Source: Salinivirgaceae bacterium
Lineage (GTDB): Bacteria > Bacteroidota > Bacteroidia > Bacteroidales > SZUA-534
DNA length: 51,771 nucleotides
Direction of reading: 5' to 3'
Assembly (NCBI GenBank): GCA_017617355.1
Contig: JAFZWI010000082.1
Location: 1-51,771 of the forward strand
Of this stretch, positions 26,233-33,971 are shown in pieces. Every line of letters starts with the position of its first letter. Position 1 is the stretch's first letter. The notes below the pieces were generated by a model. That model had not been told where the DNA came from and did not search any database. It was given only the letters and a program-made list of their open reading frames with translations. Position numbers and translations under genes: made by a program.

Positions 26233-27876
26233 CTATTGTGTCAGTCCTTCAATCACGTTGCCGGTTGTTCCGTTAGGAAAAGGAATGTCCAAGAAATTTG
26301 ATATTGTAGGCGCTATGTCGCGCATATCAACCTGCTGATTCAGCCGCGTGCGCTTTATTTTCCAGCCGTACCAAATCAGCGGCACATGCGTGTCGTAATT
26401 GTAGCCCGAATTGGAATTGCTGACACCTGTTCCCTGCTCAATCCAGCCCGGCTCAAGGCTGATGATGACATCGCCCGAGCGCTTGGGGTTGAATGAGTTC
26501 TGCAGCTTCAGCATAGCGCCATCGGAAAAGTTTGTATTACGCAACGTTGAAGCCGAAACCGCATTTGCCACACCAGAGAACTGTAGCATGAATCCGCACA
26601 CAACATCCTCAAACTCATGCAGGCTGATGCCGGAACTTTCTATTAGATTGTGATTCAGATAAATCTGATTGTTATAATAAGCCGACACCCATTTGCCTTT
26701 ATCGTATTTCGCATTCAGATAGGTTCCTAAAAGCATCACGGCGCGGTCGGCGTTGAACATACCCGAAGGTATGTTGTTGCTGCGCAGTAGTTCAGGATTG
26801 TTCGATGTTCCGTGGTCCGAAGTCAGATAGATAAGCACATTGTTGCGCCCGATATTCTCGTCGATGAATTGCAGGAAATGTTCCAAATCCTTGTCAAGCC
26901 GCAGGTACATATCCTCAAGCTCAACTGAATTGGGCCCGCACGCGTTGCTGATGTCGGCCGAAGCGGCAAAAGACACATTCAGGTAGTCGGTAACATCGTC
27001 CTGCCCAAGATTCTCATTCACAATAACATTGACGCACAAATCCTTAGTAAGGCTGTTGCCCGACGGATTGGCCTTCAACCGGCTGTATTGCTTGTTTTTC
27101 TTGATAAAACTGTTGATTTTTTTGCCGAGCACGTGGTCGTCGCTGAAACCGGCGTTGCGTGATTTTCCCTTTTCCGAACCGTCGCGGTATTTCTCAATCG
27201 GCAGCATCGGCAGCCAATCTTTTTCGACATACATATCGGGGAACTTCTTGGCGTTGAAGTCTTTAAGCCATTGCGGAAGTGAGTCGGCATAGTAACTGCT
27301 TGTAACCCAGTTGCCCGACACATCGTCGAACCAATAGGCGGCATCGCCCATATGGCCGGCCGGAAGTATTGCCGAGGCGGGATTCAGCGACACCGAAACA
27401 ACCTTCGATTTTCCGTTGTTGAACAGTTTTAACTCATCTGTAAATGTGGTTGTTAGAATGTTGCGCGGCGAATAGTTGGCGTTATCGGCATTAGTTCCGA
27501 TGCATTTCTCTTTAGCATCGAAAACCGAGCCAACCTGCTGTTCCTGAAGCTGCATATACCACTCGTTGCTGACAATGCCGTGTGTAAGCGGATTGCAGCC
27601 CGTTGCTATGGTTGCATATCCGGGCGATGTCTGCGTCAGCATATAGCTGTAGTTGGCGTTGCGGCATACGGCTCCTTCCTCAACAAGTCGGCGGAAACCG
27701 CCGTCGCTGAAATTGTCCCAATAGCGGTGAATATAATCGTAGCGCATACCCTCAACCACAATACCGATGATAAGCTGAGGCTTGTCGGACGGTATCGACT
27801 TGCGTTTCTGCGCCATTGCCGGCCCCGAGAGCAACAAAACGGCAAACGCTCCAAACAAAATGTTCTTCAGATTCAT
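26233..27876 (-). CDS. Alkaline phosphatase superfamily protein, PafA-like with altered active site
   Basis: A 547-residue exported protein (signal peptide to about residue 22) with the fold landmarks of the monomeric PafA alkaline phosphatases: IVVEGMRYDYI, TQTSPGYATIATG, ILPAGH, LTSDHGTSN and YDTHVPLIWYGWKI. Kept: nucleophile Thr83, Asn104, Asp308, Asp354, His355 and His497. Changed: the first zinc Asp is Glu42; the Lys and Arg that hold phosphate in PafA (K-x-R before the ILPAGH motif) are Asn165 and Ala167; and the metal His a few residues after Asp308 is missing (SADISNACGP). It is therefore probably not a normal phosphomonoesterase; it may act on diesters or be inactive. Convergent with the lipoprotein and divergent from aguB. 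Confidence 0.88.
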   Translation of the reverse strand: MNLKNILFGAFAVLLLSGPAMAQKRKSIPSDKPQLIIGIVVEGMRYDYIHRYWDNFSDGGFRRLVEEGAVCRNANYSYMLTQTSPGYATIATGCNPLTHGIVSNEWYMQLQEQQVGSVFDAKEKCIGTNADNANYSPRNILTTTFTDELKLFNNGKSKVVSVSLNPASAILPAGHMGDAAYWFDDVSGNWVTSSYYADSLPQWLKDFNAKKFPDMYVEKDWLPMLPIEKYRDGSEKGKSRNAGFSDDHVLGKKINSFIKKNKQYSRLKANPSGNSLTKDLCVNVIVNENLGQDDVTDYLNVSFAASADISNACGPNSVELEDMYLRLDKDLEHFLQFIDENIGRNNVLIYLTSDHGTSNNPELLRSNNIPSGMFNADRAVMLLGTYLNAKYDKGKWVSAYYNNQIYLNHNLIESSGISLHEFEDVVCGFMLQFSGVANAVSASTLRNTNFSDGAMLKLQNSFNPKRSGDVIISLEPGWIEQGTGVSNSNSGYNYDTHVPLIWYGWKIKRTRLNQQVDMRDIAPTISNFLDIPFPNGTTGNVIEGLTQ

Positions 27877-27892
27877 AAATTGTTGTTTGCCG

Positions 27893-27900
27893 CAAATGTA
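27893..27900 (-). promoter_or_regulatory. -7 box (TACATTTG, minus strand) of the PafA-like gene
   Basis: Plus-strand CAAATGTA, 17 bp upstream of the ATG. Exact TAnnTTTG; no clear -33 element. Confidence 0.5.
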
Positions 27901-27937
27901 AAAGAAGTTTGGAAGATGATAGATGCAGTTTGTGCTA

Positions 27938-27965
27938 TTGTAATCGTTATCGTTTTATATTTTTG
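27938..27965 (+). promoter_or_regulatory. Promoter of aguB-aguA
   Basis: TATTTTTG at 27958-27965 is an exact TAnnTTTG, with TTG at 27938-27940 (17 nt away) as a possible -33 element. The box ends 21 bp before the aguB ATG at 27987. Confidence 0.6.
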
Positions 27966-27986
27966 CGAATCAAAACACGATGAATC

Positions 27987-28871
27987 ATGGACAACAAGTT
28001 TACCATCGCATTGTTGCAACTGTCGCTAAACGACACGCCGGAGAACAACCGCGCCAAATGTTGCGACTGGATAAGCCGCGCCGCAGCAAAAGGAGCGCAA
28101 GTGATATGCCTGCCTGAACTTTACAGCGCGCATTATTTCTGTCAGAAAGAAGACATTGACAACTTTAAATACGCCGAACCGGTTGACGGGGCCACATACC
28201 AAACATTCAGCGCGTTGGCCGCCAAACTTGGCGTTGCCCTTGTGATTCCGTTTTTTGAGCGCCGTGCAACGGGCCTGTACCACAACAGCGCGTTCATTTT
28301 TGACGCCGACGGCTCGCAAGCCGGACTCTATCGCAAGATGCATATTCCCGATGACCCAGCTTTCTACGAGAAATTCTACTTTGCGCCTGGCGACATCGGA
28401 TTTAAAGCCTTCAACACTCGTTTTGGAAAAATAGGAACGCTCATCTGCTGGGACCAATGGTATCCCGAAGGAGCCCGTCTGACCGCGCTGCAAGGTGCCG
28501 AAGTACTTTTCTATCCCACCGCTATTGGCTGGCATCCGGCAGAAAAGGCGCAGTACGGCAAACGCCAGCACGAAGCGTGGATGACCGTTCAGCGCGGACA
28601 CGCCGTTGCCAATGGCATTTATGTAGCGTCGGTGAACCGTGTGGGATTTGAGCGTCCTGTGCCCGAACAGGCAGGTTTGGAATTCTGGGGTTCGTCGTTC
28701 ATTGCTGGTCCTCAGGGCGAGATAATAGCCCAGGCATCGCACGATAAAGAGGAGATTCTGATTGCCGATGTTGACCGCTCTCTAATGGAAGATGTGCGCC
28801 AGAATTGGCCGTTCCTCCGCGACCGCCGCATTGATGCATACGGTGACATCACTAAACGATTCATTGATTAG
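27987..28871 (+). CDS. aguB: N-carbamoylputrescine amidase
   Basis: Hydrolyses N-carbamoylputrescine to putrescine, CO2 and ammonia, the last step of the agmatine route to putrescine. The 294-residue nitrilase-fold enzyme has the full Glu-Lys-Cys triad: Glu44 in CLPELYS, Lys117 in YRKMHIPDDP and Cys154 in LICWDQWYPEGAR. The IGWHPAEK segment and the exact match to plant/Pseudomonas AguB motifs favour this over other nitrilase-family amidases. aguA starts 2 bp after its stop, and that pairing makes the assignment firm. Transcribed from its own promoter at 27938-27965. Confidence 0.95.
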   Translation: MDNKFTIALLQLSLNDTPENNRAKCCDWISRAAAKGAQVICLPELYSAHYFCQKEDIDNFKYAEPVDGATYQTFSALAAKLGVALVIPFFERRATGLYHNSAFIFDADGSQAGLYRKMHIPDDPAFYEKFYFAPGDIGFKAFNTRFGKIGTLICWDQWYPEGARLTALQGAEVLFYPTAIGWHPAEKAQYGKRQHEAWMTVQRGHAVANGIYVASVNRVGFERPVPEQAGLEFWGSSFIAGPQGEIIAQASHDKEEILIADVDRSLMEDVRQNWPFLRDRRIDAYGDITKRFID

Positions 28872-28873
28872 CT

Positions 28874-29935
28874 ATGACAGAGCGACACCTGCCCGCCGAA
28901 TGGGAACAGCACCAAGCCACGCTGCTGTCGTTTCCGCACGAAGGACGCGACTGGCCAGGCAAGTATGATGCTGTGAAATGGGCCTTCGTTGAGATTATCC
29001 GCAAAATAGCATTATTTGAGCCTGTACTGCTTATGGTGAAAGATGACCGGCATCAAGCGCAGGTGACCGATATGCTCGTCCGCGCGCACACCGATATGGG
29101 CAGAATAAGGTTCTTCCAACTAGACACAAACCGCAACTGGATGCGCGACTCGGGTCCTATAACCGTCCGCCGCGAAGGGCAACTTGAAATGCTGCACTTC
29201 GGATTTACCGGCTGGGCTAAATATCCTAACAATCTGAAAGACCGCCACGTGCCGCCCAAAGTGGCCGAAACACTTGGTCTGCCTTGCACCCAAGTAATGC
29301 ACCGCGGCCGCAAAGTGGTACTCGAAGGCGGTGCCATTGACCACAACGGCCAGGGAACGCTAATCACCACCACCGAGTGCCTGCTGCACCCTACACAACA
29401 AGTGCGAAACACCGGATTCACCAAAGAAGACTACGAACAGGTTTTTGCCAAATATCTTGGAATAAAACAAGTGATATGGCTTGGTGACGGTATTGACGGA
29501 GACGATACCCACGGACACGTTGACGATATATGCCGCTTTGTTTCGCCCGACACCGTTGTCGCATGCTACGAGCCTGACACCACAGACCCGAACCACCAGA
29601 AACTTGAAGACAACCTCAAAATTCTGAGCAACATAAAACTTGCCAATGGCCGCAAACTGAAAGTGATACCAATGCCTATGCCCGGCCGCATCGATTTTGA
29701 AGATATGCGTCTGCCGGCAAGCTATGTCAACTTCATTTATGTGAACGGCGGACTGATTGTGCCCACATTCAACGACGCAAACGACACCGATGCGCTTAAT
29801 ATTTATCGAAAGATTTTCCCGAACAGGCAGATTATCGGCATAAACGCCACAGACCTGATATGGGGGCTTGGAACGCTGCATTGCCTGAGCCACGAGATAC
29901 CTGTTTTCTCCACAAATGCCAACTCTATAAAATAG
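28874..29935 (+). CDS. aguA: Agmatine deiminase
   Basis: Converts agmatine to N-carbamoylputrescine and ammonia, supplying the substrate of AguB encoded just upstream. The 353-residue guanidino-modifying enzyme shows the family motifs: PAEWEQHQATLLSFPHE at the N-terminus, NWMRDSGP, LEGGAIDHNGQGTL, GDDTHGHVDD with the catalytic His, and the nucleophile Cys337 in GLGTLHCLSHEIP. No arginine decarboxylase (speA) is visible here, so agmatine would come from elsewhere in the genome or from outside. topB begins 10 bp after the stop, so the three genes are probably one transcript. Confidence 0.96.
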   Translation: MTERHLPAEWEQHQATLLSFPHEGRDWPGKYDAVKWAFVEIIRKIALFEPVLLMVKDDRHQAQVTDMLVRAHTDMGRIRFFQLDTNRNWMRDSGPITVRREGQLEMLHFGFTGWAKYPNNLKDRHVPPKVAETLGLPCTQVMHRGRKVVLEGGAIDHNGQGTLITTTECLLHPTQQVRNTGFTKEDYEQVFAKYLGIKQVIWLGDGIDGDDTHGHVDDICRFVSPDTVVACYEPDTTDPNHQKLEDNLKILSNIKLANGRKLKVIPMPMPGRIDFEDMRLPASYVNFIYVNGGLIVPTFNDANDTDALNIYRKIFPNRQIIGINATDLIWGLGTLHCLSHEIPVFSTNANSIK

Positions 29936-29945
29936 AGACCGACAA

Positions 29946-31934
29946 ATGGGCAAGAACCTTTTTATTGCAGAGAAACCGAGTGTGGCTCAAGAGTTTGCAA
30001 AGGCGCTCAAGGAAAGTATGTCGCGCGGCGACGGCTATCTTGAAGGCGACCGCAGCATTGTGACTTGGTGCGTTGGCCACCTGGTGACGATGAGCTACCC
30101 CGATGCCTACGACCCCACGCTGAAACGCTGGGACGAGAGCACTCTGCCGTTTCTGCCGCAGAGTTTTCTTTACGAGGTGATACCCAATGTCAGCAAGCAG
30201 TTTGGGATTGTGAGCGGGCTGCTCAACCGTGCCGATGTCGATTGCATTTATGTCTGCACCGACTCGGGCCGCGAGGGTGAGTACATTTACCGCCTTGTTG
30301 ACCAAATGGCCAAGGTGCCTGCCGACAAGCAGCGCCGCCGCGTGTGGATTGACTCGCAGACCGAAGAGGAAATCTTGCGCGGAATACGCGATGCCAAGCC
30401 GCTCACCGACTACAACAGCCTTTCCGATGCGGCCTATCTGCGCGCCAAGGAAGATTATCTGATGGGTATCAACTTCAGCCGCATACTCACCTTGAAATAC
30501 GGCTACACAGTGCGCCGTTTTCTGAATCTCGACAAGCTTGGCGCCATTGCCGTAGGCCGCGTGATGACTTGCGTTTTGGGAATGGTGGTGCGCCGCGAGC
30601 GCGAAATTCGTGCCTTTGTCAAAACACCTTTCTATCGCATTCTGGGCGCTTTCGCGATGGGCGAGAACGCTCAGTTCGATGGTGAATGGCGGGCTGTCGA
30701 GGGGTCGAAATACTTCGAGTCGCCGCTGCTTTACAAAGAGAACGGCTTCCGTCGGCGCGAGGATGCCGAACAATGCGTGTCGATGCTCGAACAGTTTGGG
30801 AACGATGCTGTTATCGCTAATATCGATAAGAAAAAAGAGAAGAAAAATCCGCCGTTGCTCTTCAACCTTGCCGAGTTGCAGAACGAGTGCTCGAAACTCT
30901 TCAAAGTGAGCCCCGACGAGACTTTGCAGATTGTGCAGGACCTTTACGAGAAGAAACTTGTGACCTATCCGCGTACCGACGCGCGCGTGCTGTCGTCGGC
31001 TGTGGCAAAGGAAATTACGAAGAATTTGCACGGCCTGGCCACTCGCCCCGAGTATCTGGAACTTACAAAGCAGGTGAAGCAGCACGGGCTCTACGCCACC
31101 ATTGGCAAGAGCCGCTACACCGACGACAAGCAGATTACCGACCACTACGCCATAATTCCCACAGGGCAAGGTTTTCAAGCTCTCGACGGCTGTTCCGAGA
31201 CTGCCCGCGGTGTTTACGACCGCATTGTCCGCCGCTTTCTGGCGATATTTTTCCCGCCTGCCGAATACCGCAAGGTCAGCATTGAACTGACCGTCGGCAC
31301 CGAGCATTTCTTTGCCAATTTCAAGATTCTTGAAACGCCTGGCTACCTGACCGTTATGGGCGACACGCCAAAAACCGACGACAACAATCAGCAGGACGAA
31401 GTGCTCGACACCAACCAATTCGAACTGGTGAGCAAGCTGAAGAAAGGCTCTGTGCTGCCCGTTGTCGGATATGAGTTGAAAGAGGGCGAGACGTCGCCAC
31501 CGAAGCGCTACAATTCAGGTTCGCTGATTCTGGCAATGGAAAATGCAGGACAACTGATTGAAGACGAAGAACTTCGAGCGCAAATCAAGGGAAGCGGCAT
31601 TGGCACAAGCGCCACCCGCGCCGAGATTCTGAAAAAGTTAGTGAATATCGACTATCTGAACCTTAACAAAAAGACGCAGATTGTAACCCCCGCCAAGTTG
31701 GGCGAGATTGTTTATGAGGTTGTCAACGCGTCGATACGACCGCTGCTAAACGCAGAACTGACAGCAAGTTGGGAAAAGGGCCTTACAATGGTGGCCAACG
31801 GCGAAATAGGTGAGCAAGAGTATATGACCAAACTCGAGGCCTTTGTCCGCAAACTGACTGACAGCGTGAAAGTTGTGCAGAACCAATCGTCGCTGACGCC
31901 TATGTTTGGGGCGTTTGAGCAGTATTATAAGTGA
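29946..31934 (+). CDS. topB: DNA topoisomerase III (type IA)
   Basis: Relaxes and decatenates DNA through single-strand passage. The 662-residue protein has the Toprim domain (LFIAEKPSVAQEFAKAL with catalytic Glu, and TDSGREGEYIYR), the gate domain, and the active tyrosine Tyr341 in KLVTYPRTDAR. SGIGTSATRAEIL near residues 550-560 is the conserved C-terminal core motif. It ends soon after, with no zinc-ribbon tail, as in E. coli TopB. Its place directly after aguA (10 bp) looks like simple operon packing; no plasmid or conjugation genes are near, so it is probably the chromosomal housekeeping copy or a lone paralogue. Confidence 0.95.
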   Translation: MGKNLFIAEKPSVAQEFAKALKESMSRGDGYLEGDRSIVTWCVGHLVTMSYPDAYDPTLKRWDESTLPFLPQSFLYEVIPNVSKQFGIVSGLLNRADVDCIYVCTDSGREGEYIYRLVDQMAKVPADKQRRRVWIDSQTEEEILRGIRDAKPLTDYNSLSDAAYLRAKEDYLMGINFSRILTLKYGYTVRRFLNLDKLGAIAVGRVMTCVLGMVVRREREIRAFVKTPFYRILGAFAMGENAQFDGEWRAVEGSKYFESPLLYKENGFRRREDAEQCVSMLEQFGNDAVIANIDKKKEKKNPPLLFNLAELQNECSKLFKVSPDETLQIVQDLYEKKLVTYPRTDARVLSSAVAKEITKNLHGLATRPEYLELTKQVKQHGLYATIGKSRYTDDKQITDHYAIIPTGQGFQALDGCSETARGVYDRIVRRFLAIFFPPAEYRKVSIELTVGTEHFFANFKILETPGYLTVMGDTPKTDDNNQQDEVLDTNQFELVSKLKKGSVLPVVGYELKEGETSPPKRYNSGSLILAMENAGQLIEDEELRAQIKGSGIGTSATRAEILKKLVNIDYLNLNKKTQIVTPAKLGEIVYEVVNASIRPLLNAELTASWEKGLTMVANGEIGEQEYMTKLEAFVRKLTDSVKVVQNQSSLTPMFGAFEQYYK

Positions 31935-32035
31935 GTAAAGTTTAGTGAGTAAAGAGTAAAGTGTAGTGAGTAGAGTGTAAAGAGTAAAGTGTAAAGATGC
32001 TCTGCTCACTGCTCAAAGCTGACAGCTCATTGCTC
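31930..32035. repeat. Short-period degenerate repeats after topB
   Basis: A tract built from AGTGAGTAAAG and GTGTAAAGAGTAAAG units (about 31930-31995) is followed by GCTCACTGCTCAAAG and AGCTCATTGCTCACC units to about 32035. The second part resembles a diverged inverted version of the first. No gene or RNA is evident in this gap. Confidence 0.6.
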
Positions 32036-32101
32036 ACCACCCATAATTTCCCCATTCCCGAAACTTGACATCAGTTCCCTAACACCCAACTAAACAAAAC
32101 A

Positions 32102-32132
32102 TTTGCACATATCATATAAATGCGTATATTTG
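32102..32132 (+). promoter_or_regulatory. Consensus Bacteroidetes promoter of rimP-nusA-infB
   Basis: TTTG (32102-32105), a 19-nt spacer and TATATTTG (32125-32132) match the sigma-ABfr consensus exactly. The predicted start near 32139 gives a leader of about 57 nt before the rimP ATG at 32196. This is the best promoter in the window. Confidence 0.85.
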
Positions 32133-32156
32133 CGGCGTTTTTGTGGAGAATTGATT

Positions 32157-32185
32157 CAGGGGGCAAGCAAGTCCCCTGTTTTATT
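32157..32185 (+). promoter_or_regulatory. Terminator-like leader hairpin before rimP
   Basis: CAGGGG (32157-32162) pairs with CCCCTG (32173-32178) and is followed directly by TTTTATT, the form of a small intrinsic terminator. It lies between the promoter and the rimP start codon, so it could reduce read-through into the operon. Control by NusA itself, whose gene is in this operon, is an attractive but untested idea. Confidence 0.5.
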
Positions 32186-32195
32186 ACAGAAAACT

Positions 32196-32660
32196 ATGAT
32201 AGAGAAAAAACAGATTGAGGAGATTGTTCAGGGCCACATTAAAGGCACCGATTTGTTCTTGGTTGAGGTGAAGGTCGATACGCAAAACAACATCACCGTC
32301 ACGCTCGACTCACCCGAAGGCATTTCGGTTGACACTTGTGTGGAGATGAGCCAATTCATCGAGTCGCAACTCGACCGCGAGGCCGAAGATTTTGCGCTCG
32401 AGGTTTCGTCGCCCGGTGTGGGGCAGCCGCTCAAAGTGCTGCAGCAGTACACAAAAATCCTGAACGGAACAGTTGAAGTTCTGCTCAACAGCGGAATCAA
32501 ACTCAACGGCATTCTGCGTGAGGCCAACGCCGAGGGCATTCTGCTCGAGTATGAGACCAAAGAAAAAACCGAAGGCGCAAAACGTCCTGTAAAAGTCATC
32601 AAAACAGAACCTTACGCGTTCACCGAGATTAAATCAGTAAAAGAGACAATTGTTTTTTAG
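32196..32660 (+). CDS. rimP: Ribosome maturation factor RimP
   Basis: Needed for maturation of the 30S ribosomal subunit. The 154-residue protein has the two RimP domains: an N-terminal alpha/beta domain with LFLVEVKVDTQNNITVTLD and ISVDTCVEMSQFIESQLD, then LEVSSPGVGQPLKV, the family signature, and a C-terminal SH3-like barrel. The frame is open upstream to 32103, but that would start inside the promoter; the ATG at 32196 matches family length. First gene of the classic rimP-nusA-infB operon; nusA follows after 23 bp. Confidence 0.96.
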   Translation: MIEKKQIEEIVQGHIKGTDLFLVEVKVDTQNNITVTLDSPEGISVDTCVEMSQFIESQLDREAEDFALEVSSPGVGQPLKVLQQYTKILNGTVEVLLNSGIKLNGILREANAEGILLEYETKEKTEGAKRPVKVIKTEPYAFTEIKSVKETIVF

Positions 32661-32683
32661 CATAATCGAATAAATATAAAAAT

Positions 32684-33907
32684 ATGAATCTAACTGACAC
32701 ATTTTCAGAGTTTAAGGAACTTAAGAACATCGACCGCCCCACAATGATGAGGGTTTTGGAAGACGTGTTCCGCAGCACATTGGTTAAGCAGTACGGCACC
32801 GATGAGAATTTCGACATCATCATCAACATCGACAAGGGCGACTTTGAGATTTGGCGCAACCGTGAGGTGGTTGAAGATGCTGACCTGAAAGACCCCAACA
32901 AGGAGATTTCGCTCACCGAAGCAAAGAAAATCGATGAGGATTACGAAGTTGGCGAGGAAGTGTCGGACGAGGTGAAAATGATGGATTTCGGCCGCCGTGC
33001 CATCCTAACACTCCGTCAGAACCTGACAACCCGCATTCTTGAACTCGAGAAAGACCAACTCTACGCCAAATACAAAGACCGCATTGGTGAGATTGTAACC
33101 GGTGAGGTTTATCAGGTTTGGAAGAAGGAGATGATGATTATCGACGACGAGGGCAACGAGCTGATTATGCCGAAAACCGAGCAGATTCCGAGCGATTTCT
33201 TCCGCAAGGGCGACAGCGTCCGCGGAGTTGTTGTTCGTGTTGAGATGCGCAATTCGACACCGTTGGTAATCTTGTCGCGTACAAGCCCGCTGTTCCTTGA
33301 GCGTCTGTTTGAGCTTGAGGTTCCCGAGATTTTCGACGGACTCATCACCATAAAGAATATCAAACGTATCCCGGGTGAGCGTGCCAAAGTGGCCGTTGAG
33401 TCGTACGACGAGCGCATCGACCCAGTTGGAGCTTGCGTTGGTATGAAGGGCGCCCGCATCCACGGCATTGTCCGCGAGTTGCGCAACGAGAACATCGATG
33501 TTATCAACTACACCAACAACCTTTCGCTCTACATCTCGCGCGCTTTGAGCCCAGCCAAGGTTTCGCAGATTAAGATTAACGAAGAGACCAAGAAGGCCGA
33601 TGTTTATCTCGAGCCGGATCAGGTTTCGTTGGCCATCGGTAAGGGTGGTACCAATATTAAACTTGCAAGCCAGCTTACAGGTTATGAGATTGACGTTTAT
33701 CGTGAGTCAGTTGACGAGGAGGATGTTGATCTTGAGGAATTTGCAGACGAAATCGACGGATGGGTACTCGACGCTCTCAAAGCCATTGGCTGCGACACTG
33801 CAAAGAGCGTTCTCGAGATTCCGGCTGCCGAGCTTGTTCATCGTACTGACCTTGAGGAGAATACAATCAACGACGTGCTGAAGATTCTGAAAGCCGAATT
33901 TGAATAA
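32684..33907 (+). CDS. nusA: Transcription termination/antitermination protein NusA
   Basis: Binds RNA polymerase and nascent RNA to control pausing, termination and antitermination. At 407 residues it is the compact form: an N-terminal RNAP-binding domain (about 1-125), an S1 domain (GEIVTGEVYQVWKKEMMIID), and two KH domains with the signature PGERAKVAVESYDERIDPVGACVGMKGARI and later DQVSLAIGKGGTNIKLASQLTGYEI. A short helix-hairpin-like tail follows; the second acidic repeat of E. coli NusA is absent. The start is the ATG at 32684. infB follows 64 bp later in the same operon. Confidence 0.97.
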   Translation: MNLTDTFSEFKELKNIDRPTMMRVLEDVFRSTLVKQYGTDENFDIIINIDKGDFEIWRNREVVEDADLKDPNKEISLTEAKKIDEDYEVGEEVSDEVKMMDFGRRAILTLRQNLTTRILELEKDQLYAKYKDRIGEIVTGEVYQVWKKEMMIIDDEGNELIMPKTEQIPSDFFRKGDSVRGVVVRVEMRNSTPLVILSRTSPLFLERLFELEVPEIFDGLITIKNIKRIPGERAKVAVESYDERIDPVGACVGMKGARIHGIVRELRNENIDVINYTNNLSLYISRALSPAKVSQIKINEETKKADVYLEPDQVSLAIGKGGTNIKLASQLTGYEIDVYRESVDEEDVDLEEFADEIDGWVLDALKAIGCDTAKSVLEIPAAELVHRTDLEENTINDVLKILKAEFE

Positions 33908-33971
33908 ATCGCCGTTGTAACCAACAGATAGACAGTCATTCAGATAAAAATAACGAACTCTAAAGAAGCAA

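Noticed and set aside
29925..31418. A 497-codon open frame opposite topB
   Set aside because: topB on the plus strand has all type IA topoisomerase motifs. The opposite frame is open because of codon bias and has no recognisable protein features.
27987..31934. aguB-aguA-topB considered as a linked functional system
   Set aside because: aguB-aguA is a known pathway pair, and topB has no known link to polyamine synthesis. Close packing alone does not show a shared function.
32103..32195. Upstream extension of rimP to 32103
   Set aside because: It would begin inside the consensus promoter (TTTG at 32102-32105), upstream of the predicted transcription start.
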